Shown here piece by piece: positions 18,101 through 26,174 of a DNA stretch of 32,918 nt. Position 1 is the first letter of the stretch; every line of letters starts with the position of its first letter. The notes beneath the pieces were generated by a model. It was not told where the DNA came from and did no database searches. It saw only the letters and a list, made by a program, of their open reading frames with translations. The stretch spans positions 1-32,918 of the forward strand of contig CAIXBQ010000132.1 in the NCBI GenBank assembly GCA_903917705.1, written 5' to 3'. This DNA is from an uncultured Verrucomicrobia subdivision 3 bacterium (GTDB lineage: Bacteria > Verrucomicrobiota > Verrucomicrobiia > Limisphaerales > UBA11358). Made by a program: the position numbers and the translations under genes.

Positions 18101-18398
18101 GTACCATGTCTCCAGCGGCGAGCTGGAAACGTCGGTCAATGCGATGCAGCATCTCGAAGATTCAGCGCGAAAAAATGATGGCCTCGGCGTGCGTCGCGCC
18201 TTTAGTCAGGCGGTGACGACGCTGAACCAGGCGAAGAAGACCGTGGCCCAGCAGGTCGCCGTGCGGCGCGAGCAGGACAAATTGCCTGCTTGGATGCGCG
18301 AGGAAATCCGCATCGGCGTGCAGGACGGCATTCCGAAGGGTTACGAGGAACTGGCCGGCGAATATTTCCGCGCGATGGCGGAAGGAAGAACAAAATGA
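15129..18398 (+). CDS. Large DUF4175-like membrane and coiled-coil protein
   Basis: A 1089-residue protein resembling the DUF4175 family. Membrane helices are at about 23-47, 55-70 and 150-167. Next comes a large beta-rich, probably periplasmic, region (about 170-510, Ig-like, for example LKLTPSADVIVPEGGSLDVALEVE). The last 550 residues are mainly long charged helices, probably coiled coil (EQEKQLLDDAKQFIADQER, then EILGEMSREEEKWAKYFEE-like stretches), a Gly/Ser-rich flexible segment at about 860-960, and a final helical part. DUF4175 proteins sit beside BatA/MoxR genes in many Bacteroidota and Verrucomicrobiota, with no proven activity. It overlaps both neighbours by four bases, suggesting fixed stoichiometry. 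Confidence 0.88.
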   Translation: MIPADNHLGKIVTAAGARLKWSALLAGFCWWLAVCLGLWLVLLVLDNLLSLPAGLRLPLALGGAAFSAFHLFQKVLRPACRKQTLERTAVMLEQRYGIRENLLINAVQFQRQRLRPEELAFADKTIARSGEFADGVRFRELWDWRGLRAWGGAAALVLLLWGGFIGFFPRQFHASVGRYALPLGDTPPPGNWSLKLTPSADVIVPEGGSLDVALEVESSGRQALVKTPVLVWEERAEFVPPLQSAGENIPLTPGDKKFLHTFANIQTPFAFRVFAGDSYTRSVQVKVQPLPHLKDPLFRVTPPAYTGRMPQTIPGPPAPVSVLPGSELEISFRVQPAIDLATWNQSGKTAEFKNKGEVWTATATVTNAGAYEISVRTGAAPDAVTLARGDVQLLPDNPPEVDFVTADRNRIVQFGQTLSLDVAARDDFGLAEIFIVARPAEKEDSGTVVKKWTYLGPPGSPGPVRETLVLTIDPRVFESGATYYLEALANDFRPGGTPSRSRPIVLRVKSPDDITLPEGDPLEPAFAELKRAVASQEKSTRLTSNLKMYLDDVIARHAVGNQAMAIGAEQNDAISHGRQSVVLFDQQPDGKIFSEALSPLVYQDMSGVQTDLRGLAALARTDLPARVPDIELRQERILARLLNLLGQVADARADKLKSVADGKDVRQPPAALVEQEKQLLDDAKQFIADQERILEKSKLLADKGPEDLTQEQKDILGEMSREEEKWAKYFEEKLTDFSKLPQQDFADSSLAQELNSVYQEVQAATNALAQKNVELAVPAEQSGLENAKKLENNLERWLATAPDNIKWSMEEPPAPADIAMAELPKELEDIVGELLDKEDAMTPAVEDVTSSWMDSLDKGAGWGTGDGPISDMSAKGVTGNVLPNQNEVGGRSGEGRSGRSHGQMVSDTAEGKGGRETPTRLDPEPFEQGSVKDSDKSDHGGATGGGKLSGFAGEGLRGPTAPGSNQKMPRLAEQQAKIRQQAEALALQLRKYHVSSGELETSVNAMQHLEDSARKNDGLGVRRAFSQAVTTLNQAKKTVAQQVAVRREQDKLPAWMREEIRIGVQDGIPKGYEELAGEYFRAMAEGRTK

Positions 18399-19057
18399 AA
18401 TCTTCGATTTTCAATTTCAATTATTCGGTTTTGGCAGCGGTAGCGATCGCGCTTTTTCCAGGGGCCGGTAAGGTTCACGCCGAGAACATCTTGGAGAATG
18501 GCGATTATGAAAAAACGGATGCGGCGAATCCGGCGAAGCCTGCTGGCTGGGATCGCGTGGACGGTTTGGGGGTGCAATGGACGCAAGCCCCGGACGCCGG
18601 GCATGGCCGGGCGATTCGCATGGACACACGTTTGAGCGAACAGACGATGCAGGCGCAGTGGATCAAGACCGGCCTGACCAATATCTGGAGTATCCCGCAG
18701 CCGGGCAAAAATGCCATCGCCGAGACTTACGGTCTGTCGCTGTATTCCGCGCCGATGCTCGTGAAGCCGGGGCAGGCGTATCGCATTACGTTCGATTTCA
18801 AGGGCCGCGGCGGCGCGAAAGTCTGGGTGCGCGGCTACGGTGTATTTGCGGGCGAGCGTCGGCGGCGCTGGGAAACATTCGTTGATTGCCATTCGAAGGG
18901 AGACGGTTGGACGACCCAATCACAGATCTTTCACCCGACGAAATTTCGCGCCGATGTCACCGAAATCAAAGTGATGCTATTTGCGTATCACCCGCCAGGG
19001 GTTTACTGGTTCGACAACCTGCGCATCGAACCAATCGCCGAGGCTGCCGCAAAGTAA
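18395..19057 (+). CDS. Secreted jelly-roll-like protein, possible carbohydrate-binding
   Basis: The ATG at 18395 overlaps the previous stop by four bases, has AGGAAG about eight bases upstream, and opens a signal peptide (MKSSIFNFNYSVLAAVAIALFPGAGKVHA). The mature part, about 190 residues, begins ENILENGDYEK and ends VYWFDNLRIEPI. A start of 'N-G-D/N-F/Y-E' and an end of 'FDN/D-(L/V)-xI' is the pattern of galactose-binding-like jelly rolls of CBM4/9 type. Conserved-looking WDRVDGLGVQW and QAYRITFDFKG fit that fold. It has no catalytic signature. With a sulfatase 13 bases downstream, binding a sulfated or other extracellular glycan is a reasonable inference. Confidence 0.82.
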   Translation: MKSSIFNFNYSVLAAVAIALFPGAGKVHAENILENGDYEKTDAANPAKPAGWDRVDGLGVQWTQAPDAGHGRAIRMDTRLSEQTMQAQWIKTGLTNIWSIPQPGKNAIAETYGLSLYSAPMLVKPGQAYRITFDFKGRGGAKVWVRGYGVFAGERRRRWETFVDCHSKGDGWTTQSQIFHPTKFRADVTEIKVMLFAYHPPGVYWFDNLRIEPIAEAAAK

Positions 19058-19070
19058 TTTTAACCCGTGT

Positions 19071-20396
19071 ATGATTAAATCGATCTTCAACTCTTACGTA
19101 GTCCTTTTTCTGGCCGTTGCTTTCCCAGGCATGATGCGGGCGGAAACGCCTGCGCCCGGCCGGCCCAACATCCTGCTCATTGTTGCGGACGACCTTGGTT
19201 ACGGCGATCTGGGCTGCTTCGGCTGCAAGGACATACCCACGCCGAACATCGACTCGCTGGCGCAGGCTGGCGTGCGATTCAGCCAGGCCTATGCCTACAA
19301 TGTCTGCTCGCCAACCCGCGCCTCCCTGATCACCGGCTCCTACGCCGAGCGCAATGGCATCCGCACTGTGCTCATGGGTGGCAGCGTGCCGCTGTTTGGC
19401 AAGGCCACGACCGTGGCGCAGTTGTTGCACGATGCCGGATATGTCACCGGCCTGGTCGGCAAATGGCATCTCGGGTACGAGGGCAACGTCACCCCAACGC
19501 ACATGGGTTACGATGAGTTCTTCGGTTTTCGCGGCGGCAAGCTCGACTACTTCAAGCACACGGACTCGACCCAGAAGAACGGCACGCCGGACGGTAAGCA
19601 TGACCTGTGGGAAGGGGAGAAGGAAATCTTCCGCCAGGGCTACACCACCGACCTGTTCACCGATCGCGCCCGTCAGTTCATCCGGGACCATAACCGGCAA
19701 CCCTTTTTCCTCGAATTGACCTATAACGCGCCGCACTATGCGACGACTCTGGGCGTGTATGAGGCGCCCGAGGCGTATCTGCAGCGGTTTGGCGTGAAGG
19801 GAAGCCCCGACAAAACGCGGGGCGGCTATGCCGCCATGGTGAGTTGCATGGACGATGGCATCGGCCGGGTGCTGGCCGAACTCAAGGCGCAAAAGCTGGA
19901 GGAGAAAACGCTGGTGATCTTCATCAGCGACAACGGCGCCGAGGTGGCCGGCTCCAACCATCCGTTTTCCGGCGGCAAACATTCCAACAAGGAAGGCGGC
20001 ATCCGGGTGCCTTGGGTGGCACGCTGGCCGGGCGTCATTCCACCTGGGCTGGTGCGGGCGGACATTTTGCATGTGATGGACCTCACGCCCACCATGCTCG
20101 CCGTGGCGCAGGTTTCGCCCCCGCCGGGTAAAGTGCACTTTGACGGGACCAACATCTGGTCCGCCTTTGTCGGCAAAGACCCTGTGCCGGACCGGCCGAT
20201 TTGTTTTCCCAAGAACGCCATCCGGGAAGGTAAATGGAAACTTTTCTCCGGCAAACTGTTTGATCTCGTGGCTGACCCCGGTGAATCAAAAGATGTTGCC
20301 GCCCAAAACCCCGAGGTGTGCGCCCGGCTGGCAGCCCAACTTGATGCCTGGCGGCAGGAGCTGAAGATTAAAAAACCCCTGCGCGAAGAGAACTAA
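19071..20396 (+). CDS. Secreted type I sulfatase
   Basis: A 441-residue exported arylsulfatase-family enzyme. I take the ATG at 19071 because it gives a signal peptide ending MMRA; longer in-frame sequence upstream overlaps the previous gene. The metal-binding start NILLIVADDLGYGD carries D40 and D41. The activation motif C79-S-P-T-R83 matches C-x-P-x-R, whose cysteine is turned into formylglycine by a separate enzyme not in this window. GKWHLG and ISDNGAE provide further active-site residues. The family hydrolyses sulfate esters, here probably on glycans; which one cannot be told. It lies 13 bases after the jelly-roll gene, at the end of the MoxR/vWA train. Confidence 0.96.
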   Translation: MIKSIFNSYVVLFLAVAFPGMMRAETPAPGRPNILLIVADDLGYGDLGCFGCKDIPTPNIDSLAQAGVRFSQAYAYNVCSPTRASLITGSYAERNGIRTVLMGGSVPLFGKATTVAQLLHDAGYVTGLVGKWHLGYEGNVTPTHMGYDEFFGFRGGKLDYFKHTDSTQKNGTPDGKHDLWEGEKEIFRQGYTTDLFTDRARQFIRDHNRQPFFLELTYNAPHYATTLGVYEAPEAYLQRFGVKGSPDKTRGGYAAMVSCMDDGIGRVLAELKAQKLEEKTLVIFISDNGAEVAGSNHPFSGGKHSNKEGGIRVPWVARWPGVIPPGLVRADILHVMDLTPTMLAVAQVSPPPGKVHFDGTNIWSAFVGKDPVPDRPICFPKNAIREGKWKLFSGKLFDLVADPGESKDVAAQNPEVCARLAAQLDAWRQELKIKKPLREEN

Positions 20397-20464
20397 AACC
20401 GGCGGCGGTTTCCATCTCCAGCTCATTGGCCTCTTTGGGTCAGCAATACCGGATTGAACGCAGG

Positions 20465-20572
20465 ATGACATTGCCCGCACCCGGCCCGTGGCAGGTGGTG
20501 ACGGAATATTTGTCGCTGGCGGCAACGCTTTTCGCGATTTCAATTCCGGTCACGAACGGTGCTGGCTATTAA
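20465..20572 (+). CDS. Possible 35-residue peptide between sulfatases
   Basis: An ATG preceded closely by GCAGG opens 35 codons with a hydrophobic centre (EYLSLAATLFAISIPV). It could be a small membrane peptide, or the end of a decayed gene, since the frame stays open upstream to the sulfatase stop. I recognise no family, and the 200-base gap holds nothing else that I can call. Confidence 0.2.
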   Translation: MTLPAPGPWQVVTEYLSLAATLFAISIPVTNGAGY

Positions 20573-20600
20573 CGTGTGGTTTTGGTTCCTTGATGTGAAA

Positions 20601-22022
20601 ATGAAGATGATCGGAAAACATATTAAACAATCTCCGGAGAAATCACGAATGCTGGCGATGCTTCTCTTCGTGTTCGGTGCCATCGTCCTCGGCGGTTCGC
20701 AACATGGTTTCGCTGCGGAAAGGCCAAACCTGCTGCTCATTGTTTCCGACGATGCCGGCTACGCCGATTTCGGGTTTCAGGGTTGCAAAGACATCGCCAC
20801 GCCCAAGCTGGATTCGCTGGCGGTCGGGGGCTTGCGGTTCACGCAGGGCTATGCGCCCGGCCCCGTGTGCAGTCCGTCGCGCGCCGGCATGTTGACCGGC
20901 AAGACGCCCGCCCGCACCGGTCACGAGAATAATCTTCGCGACGGGTTCGGTGTGGATGCCGCCACCAGCCTCCTGCCTGCGCGGTTGAAGGCGCTCGGCT
21001 ATCACACCGGTATGATCGGTAAATGGCATCTCGGCGCGGAAAAACCTTACCTGCCATGGGAGCGCGGCTTTGACGATTTCTACGGGTTCCTCGCCGGCGG
21101 ACATGATTACCTCGCGCCGACGAACAAGACCAACGTCATGCTGCGCAATGGCAATCAGGTGGTGGAATCGGAATACCTCACCGACGCCTTCGCCCGCGAG
21201 GCGGAAACCTATATCAAGGCGAATGCGAATAAAAAGCAGCCATGGTTCCTCTACCTCGCCTTCAACGCCGTCCACAGTCCGATGCAGGCCAAGCCGTCCG
21301 AGCTGAAGAAAATCGCGGAGATCAAAAATCCCCAGCGCCGGGTGCTGGCGGCGATGACGGTGTCGCTGGACCAGGGCGTGGGTCGTGCGCTGGCCGCGCT
21401 GGACGCGGCGGGCGTGACCTCCAATACGCTGGTGGTGTTCATCAACGACAATGGCGGAGCGACTTACAGCAAGTTCTACAACACGCCGCTGCGCGGCTGG
21501 AAAGGGACGCTGTTCGAGGGCGGCATCCGCGTGCCGCTGCTGATGCGCTGGCCGGGGATGTTGCCGGCGGGGAAGACGTATGACGCGCCCGCAACCGGTC
21601 TTGATCTGCTGCCGACGCTGCTGGCCGCCGGCGGCGCGAAGCCCGATGCCTGGGCTGATAGCGACGGTGTCAACCTGCTGCCGTTCGTCACTGGTAAAGA
21701 CTTGGCGCGTCCGCATACCGCCCTGTTCTGGCGGTTCAACGTCGTTGCCGCCGTGCGCGATGGCGATTGGAAGTTGATCCGGATCCAGGGTGCGCCGCCG
21801 CTGCTGTTCAATCTCGCCGCCGACCTGCCGGAGAAAAACAATCTGGCGGCGGAGCATCCGGACAAGGTCCGCGATTTGCTGGCCAAGCTGGCGGACTGGG
21901 AAAAACCCTTTCCCGCGCCGCGTTGGGACGAGGGCGAAACCTGGGATAAAATCCACTTCAAGGATCACACCGGCGCGCCCAAATATCAGGGGCCGACCAG
22001 TCCCGTCGTCAACGTGGAATAG
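20601..22022 (+). CDS. Second secreted type I sulfatase
   Basis: A 473-residue sulfatase counted from the ATG at 20601, which places Lys/Arg before the hydrophobic signal segment (MLAMLLFVFGAIVLGG, cut after GFAA). An ATG at 20649 behind CCGGAG is a real alternative giving 457 residues, and a GTG at 20559 is longer. The enzyme has NLLLIVSDDAGYAD, the activation motif C90-S-P-S-R94, GKWHLG, and FINDNGG. It differs enough from the first sulfatase (for example SPSRAGMLTG against SPTRASLITG) to have its own substrate. It ends 33 bases from the stop of the facing GH101 gene, so the two are convergent. A role in removing sulfate from O-glycans before GH101 acts is inferred. Confidence 0.95.
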   Translation: MKMIGKHIKQSPEKSRMLAMLLFVFGAIVLGGSQHGFAAERPNLLLIVSDDAGYADFGFQGCKDIATPKLDSLAVGGLRFTQGYAPGPVCSPSRAGMLTGKTPARTGHENNLRDGFGVDAATSLLPARLKALGYHTGMIGKWHLGAEKPYLPWERGFDDFYGFLAGGHDYLAPTNKTNVMLRNGNQVVESEYLTDAFAREAETYIKANANKKQPWFLYLAFNAVHSPMQAKPSELKKIAEIKNPQRRVLAAMTVSLDQGVGRALAALDAAGVTSNTLVVFINDNGGATYSKFYNTPLRGWKGTLFEGGIRVPLLMRWPGMLPAGKTYDAPATGLDLLPTLLAAGGAKPDAWADSDGVNLLPFVTGKDLARPHTALFWRFNVVAAVRDGDWKLIRIQGAPPLLFNLAADLPEKNNLAAEHPDKVRDLLAKLADWEKPFPAPRWDEGETWDKIHFKDHTGAPKYQGPTSPVVNVE

Positions 22023-22055
22023 GGCAACTCTTCAAACGCTCCAGTGCTTCGTCGG

Positions 22056-25000
22056 TTACGGCTGGTAATAGATTTTCATTTCCGCAGCGGAGGCAAAGCC
22101 ATCGTGACCTTCGGTGGCCTGGAAGCGCAAGAACTTGGCGGTCGTCGGGGTGAAGGTGGCGGTCTTTTCGGTTTTGTCCTTCGCCCAGGTACCGCTGGCT
22201 ACTTCGGCAAAGGTGGTGCCATCCTGGCTGGCATAGACTTTGTAGCCGGTGATGATGCCGTTGGAACTGCCGTCTTGCCTCGGCAGGCAGGTTAGCTTGT
22301 TGACCGCATAGGCTTTTTCGAAGGCGAAGGTGATGGACTGCGGCAGTTCCGCCTTCGGGCTCCAGCGGCTGTGCCACATCGACTTTTCGTTGCCGTCGAT
22401 CACTCCCGAGGCGTCGTTTCCCGGCTGGGCCGAGGTGGCGGAAACCGTCATCATATAGGCGGGGATTCTGCCGTCGGCGGGGGCTGCGGCCGGTGCCGGC
22501 AACTGGATCGGGGCGGGACCGTCGACCGTGAAGTCGTCGATTACCAGCGTCCCGTCACCCGGGTCGGCCTTTTCAAAGGCGATGTAATAGTCGTCGGCAT
22601 CTCCGGTCGTGAACTCGGCGGTACAGATATTTTTCTTGGACGCCGGTAAAGCCTGCTGGAGCACAGTGGAGCCATCCGCCTTCGAGCGGGCGACGACCGA
22701 GTACTGGCCGTCTTTCTCGGACAGGTACGCGAAGCTCAGCTCGTACTTGCTCTTCGGTGCCAGTCGCAGGGTTGCCGGGATGGTGCGGATGACTTCCCCC
22801 TTCATCCCTTCGCTGAAGCTCTTGAGCGACCAGCGGCCGTTCAGCGTGTCGGAAGTATAGCCTTCGTGCAGTTCCGAAAGATGGGTCCGGCCGGACCCGT
22901 ATTGCGCATAGACAAACGGGCCCCAGCCCTGGTCACAGTTCTCAAAGTCCTCAAACAGTAGATGCCTGCCCTGCGGCGGCGGTTGGGCAGCGACGATTCG
23001 GACGTCGTCGAAGCAGACCAGCGAATCGGGATAACCGGCGCTGGCCGCCAGTTCCACGACCGCGCTCCGCTTTTGCGGAGTGAAATAGACCTTGATCCGC
23101 TGGAACTCGGTGCCGCGATACTTGTGGTTTTCGTCGGTGTTGACGACGGTGGTGTCGGTGATGGCAGCCACGGCTGGCGCGCCGCCATGCCCGGAGATCT
23201 GCAGCGAGGCGGTGCGGCCGCCACGGGCCCGGACCCAGACCGAGGCGGCGTACGAAACGCCCGGGGTCAGGCCGGTGATCTTCTGGAAGACGCGACCGCC
23301 AGCGCCGTTGTTCCCAAGGATTTTGAGGAAGGAATTGCCATCGGGATCGTTTTCGATGGTGATGTGGTCGAAATTGGTCGTCCCGGGTTGCGAAGAAACG
23401 ACCGGCCCCTTTGACCAGGCGCTGAAGCCATGGCTGTCAAAGCCCATGTCCTTGACCAGGCTTCCATCGCCCCAGACAATCGGCTTGCCTGCTTCCCGGG
23501 TCTTGTAAACGACGTAGGGGGTTTTTGCCTTGGCGTCGATGGTGATGCCTCCATCGGCGACTTTGGGTTCGCCAACCAGCACCCGGCCAAGGTCGGTGAG
23601 TTGGTAAAGAACGACCGATTTCTGCTCCGCCCAGCTCTTCGGCAACTTCCAGGTGGTGGCGCCGCCCGCGGGGTTCCAGTGATAAATTTTCGTCTCCCCG
23701 GCCGGATCCCAGGGGATGAACATGGTTTCGCCGCGGGCGATTGCCTGGCCATCTTTGTAAAGTGTGAAACTGCCGTTCTCCATCCGGGTGCTGATGTCGG
23801 CACCGGAGAAATCAACCCGGTCATCCGTCCACTGCTTGATCGGGAAATGCATCATATAACGGTTCGGCAGGACGTTGCTGTAGAACATCTCGAGCGTCTC
23901 GTGCATGTCCTTGTGGTTTTGCCAGCCGGAATGGCCGGTCCGGTTCCGGTCCGTACCGCCCTTGAGCAGCGGGTGGTTGTTCCATACATCCCGTTCCTGA
24001 TTGAAGAGGAACCGGCTGATTTTGCTTGGCCCCCAGGACTGGTGGGTCCAGATGGCGTAGGCATCGAGGTTCTGGGCGAACTCGGTCCAGATCGCCAGAT
24101 TGAGGCTGTTCAGTTTTGTCGAAAGCTTCCAGGCTTCCCATTCCTGTCCGCTGTAGGTGTCGACATAGGTGAACGCCAGTCCCGGTACCTCGCGCTTCAA
24201 CTGCTCCAGCCGGGCATCAAGATGGCCCGAGATGATGTCGGCAAAACGGTCGATGTGGTATGATTGGTCGAGCCATGCCCAGCCATCTTCGCGGGGTTCT
24301 TTCAACAACTCTTTGGTGAAGGTCCGGGCTTCCGGATAGGCTTCAGTGTGGTTGATGTGGAAGCCGATGCTGGCGTTGTAGTCGGCCGCTTTCGCGATCA
24401 GGAAATTCAGATCCTGGAGTCCGCCGGCCCGGGTGTTGTAGTTGCCGCCGTAGTCAGGATGGGCGCTGTCATGTCCCTCAGACTGGTACCCTTTCAGCTC
24501 CACCAGCTGGCCAAAGCCGTCGATGAGGTTGGAGAATTTTTTGATGTTGTCGAGGGTGCGGAGGAACGGGTTCTGCGCCAGGCTCTCAAAGTTCATAACG
24601 ATGTAGCAGACGCTATTGCGCAGCTTCTCGGCGCCGAACTTCGGCTTCTGGACGGCACGCAGGGCGATGGCCCCGTCCTGCCAGTCGACCATTTGGTCGC
24701 CATTCAGGTCGCCGCCCACTACCACCTTCGACCAGGGCAGCTCGACGATCTCGGTGTCGAGATAGCGATAACGCCAGGAGCTATTCGACAGGCCGGTCCG
24801 TACGTATTCAGGCTTGGCGACGGTCTGGATGCCCACCTGCTGGCGGTTCTGGATGGTGTTGTTGGCCATGGCCGCCGCCAGCTGGGTGGTATTCACAATT
24901 GCATGGCTTTTGCGTTCGAAGCCTGGTTTGCGGGTGGCGATATCGGAGAATTCGTCGCCTTCCATCCCGGTGCAGGCGCTGAGCCTGGCCCCGGACTGGG

Positions 25001-25433
25001 TGCTCCGGACTGAGACCAGATTGTGGTCCTTGAACTCCAGCGTCTTCACCTTGGTCGGACCTTTCTCCGCAATGCTGACAACCTTGAAGTCGAGCGAGTT
25101 GTCCGCTACCGAAATTTCCACGGTCAGTGCGACCTGGAGTTCAGCCACGGTCAGGGTATATCGCCCGGTGCTCGAGGATACTTGGGTGTACGCGATCTTC
25201 GGAACGTAGTCGGTCCCGTTGAGGGTCACCTTGGAGAGGGCATCCTCCTGCCCGTAGAGGAGCGCCCCATTCGCCAGCCAGCGGTATTGCATCACCCGGG
25301 GAAAGCTGTCGTCGATGGTCACTTCCATGGCGGAAGACGAAATCTTGCGCTCGGTGGCACCAACGGTGATGCCCGACAGGGAGACCAGTGAGGCAAGCGC
25401 CAGGAAAACGGATCGGGTGGAATAGGGATGCAT
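22056..25433 (-). CDS. Endo-alpha-N-acetylgalactosaminidase, GH101, with sugar-binding modules
   Basis: A 1125-residue secreted enzyme. The ATG at 25433 opens a signal peptide (MHPYSTRSVFLALASLVSLSG, cut near VGA). GH101 hallmarks: GDLNGDQMVDWQDGAIA at 241-257, GLQDLNFLIAKAADYNASIG at 338-357 and GFHINHTEAYP at 357-367. D425 in TYVDTYSG is the expected nucleophile, and E451 in WTEF the expected acid/base, by analogy with bifidobacterial and pneumococcal enzymes. GH101 releases the Gal-GalNAc core from Ser/Thr in mucin-type glycoproteins. C-terminal modules: two galactose-binding-like domains at about 668-813 and 822-972, a Pro/Ala linker, and an F5/8 (CBM32-like) domain at 993-1125. Beside two sulfatases this suggests breakdown of sulfated O-glycans. 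Strand and AT-rich flanks hint at separate acquisition. Confidence 0.9.
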   Translation of the reverse strand: MHPYSTRSVFLALASLVSLSGITVGATERKISSSAMEVTIDDSFPRVMQYRWLANGALLYGQEDALSKVTLNGTDYVPKIAYTQVSSSTGRYTLTVAELQVALTVEISVADNSLDFKVVSIAEKGPTKVKTLEFKDHNLVSVRSTQSGARLSACTGMEGDEFSDIATRKPGFERKSHAIVNTTQLAAAMANNTIQNRQQVGIQTVAKPEYVRTGLSNSSWRYRYLDTEIVELPWSKVVVGGDLNGDQMVDWQDGAIALRAVQKPKFGAEKLRNSVCYIVMNFESLAQNPFLRTLDNIKKFSNLIDGFGQLVELKGYQSEGHDSAHPDYGGNYNTRAGGLQDLNFLIAKAADYNASIGFHINHTEAYPEARTFTKELLKEPREDGWAWLDQSYHIDRFADIISGHLDARLEQLKREVPGLAFTYVDTYSGQEWEAWKLSTKLNSLNLAIWTEFAQNLDAYAIWTHQSWGPSKISRFLFNQERDVWNNHPLLKGGTDRNRTGHSGWQNHKDMHETLEMFYSNVLPNRYMMHFPIKQWTDDRVDFSGADISTRMENGSFTLYKDGQAIARGETMFIPWDPAGETKIYHWNPAGGATTWKLPKSWAEQKSVVLYQLTDLGRVLVGEPKVADGGITIDAKAKTPYVVYKTREAGKPIVWGDGSLVKDMGFDSHGFSAWSKGPVVSSQPGTTNFDHITIENDPDGNSFLKILGNNGAGGRVFQKITGLTPGVSYAASVWVRARGGRTASLQISGHGGAPAVAAITDTTVVNTDENHKYRGTEFQRIKVYFTPQKRSAVVELAASAGYPDSLVCFDDVRIVAAQPPPQGRHLLFEDFENCDQGWGPFVYAQYGSGRTHLSELHEGYTSDTLNGRWSLKSFSEGMKGEVIRTIPATLRLAPKSKYELSFAYLSEKDGQYSVVARSKADGSTVLQQALPASKKNICTAEFTTGDADDYYIAFEKADPGDGTLVIDDFTVDGPAPIQLPAPAAAPADGRIPAYMMTVSATSAQPGNDASGVIDGNEKSMWHSRWSPKAELPQSITFAFEKAYAVNKLTCLPRQDGSSNGIITGYKVYASQDGTTFAEVASGTWAKDKTEKTATFTPTTAKFLRFQATEGHDGFASAAEMKIYYQP

Positions 25434-25444
25434 AGAATTTAATA

Positions 25445-25473
25445 TTAGTAGCAAGTCTGAAAACAAAATTCAA
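25445..25473 (-). promoter_or_regulatory. Candidate sigma-70-like promoter for the GH101 gene
   Basis: On the minus strand TTGAAT (25473-25468) and TACTAA (25450-25445) are 17 bases apart, in the only AT-rich stretch of the area. The start point would fall only about five bases before the ATG at 25433, so the message would be nearly leaderless. This fits the absence of a Shine-Dalgarno site but could also be chance. Confidence 0.25.
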
Positions 25474-26143
25474 ATGTCGCGAGAAAATAAAACATTGAAC
25501 TTTAGCAAGAAAACCACAACCCATCTTGAGCGTTACTGCGGTCAGGACAAGAAGGGCATAATCTGGGTTGTTGAGGTGCTGGAGCGGTTGTGTTCCATCA
25601 GGGATCGCACCGGACTCGAACCCTCTCTCTCCTGCGGCGGTTGACAATGCCCCGCAATACTGGATAAATCCCCACATGCGCCCCCTCGTCACCTGGGACC
25701 CAATACCGAACTGCCTTCCAAAATAATCAAGCGCAACAGCTCGCCGACCGAAGTGGAGGACATCGCCCGAATCGAGGCCGGTCGGCTGGCGAATTGGCCC
25801 TTGTATAAACTGACACCGGAATCTCAAACAAACAATGCCACAGTCCGATTCAAAAATTTGCTGACTGAACGTGAGGCGCTGCTGGTCTTCTGTTGGCATG
25901 GAAAAGCGTGAGGAACGACGAAACTGGCGACGAATCGTCCCCTGTGCAAGCGAAAACCCGATGGCGGACTGGAACAAAGTTCTTGCAAATATCTGGAACG
26001 AGAAGAAAATCATAAAATTCACCAAAAAGGCCCACGCCGGCCGTGGGTCGCAAAACCTATGGGAATGTCCGGCTAAAAGTGATTTTAGAAATTACCGCTG
26101 CGGCAACTTTAAGTTGGGGCGGAGTTTAATCGGGTGAAGTAAG
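25474..26143. other. Intergenic region between GH101 and the export operon
   Basis: About 670 bases with lower GC and no sound gene. A rightward frame open from 25645 to a stop at 25909-25911 has no ATG but reads like protein near its end (PTEVEDIARIEAGRLANW, then NLLTEREALLVFCWHGKA), so it may be the remains of a decayed gene. A leftward terminator lies at 26025-26050. A tRNA-like word at 25612-25622 was judged false. Confidence 0.45.
26025..26050 (-). terminator. Leftward rho-independent terminator without an obvious gene
   Basis: On the minus strand, GACCCACG (26050-26043) pairs with CGTGGGCC (26037-26030), with one T-G pair, around a GCCGG loop, and is followed directly by TTTTT (26029-26025). 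No leftward gene ends here. It may shield the GH101 region from antisense transcription from the export operon or be a leftover from a lost gene. Confidence 0.65.
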
Positions 26144-26167
26144 TTGGCCTCAAAACTTCGGGGCCAA
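26144..26167 (+). promoter_or_regulatory. Hairpin upstream of the export operon
   Basis: TTGGCCTC at 26144-26151 pairs with GGGGCCAA at 26160-26167 (one T-G pair) around an 8-base loop, 50 bases before the TolC-like start. The bases after it are A-rich, not T-rich, so it is not a rightward terminator. It may be an operator or leader structure. Confidence 0.4.
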
Positions 26168-26174
26168 AAATAAT

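Noticed and set aside
23430..25013. Rightward open frames opposite the GH101 gene
   Set aside because: They are shadows; the minus strand carries signal peptide, GH101 motifs and sugar-binding modules through the whole length.
25612..25622. tRNA T-arm-like word GGTTCGAGTCC on the minus strand
   Set aside because: The 5-bp T stem does not pair and no acceptor, D or anticodon arm can be built around it.
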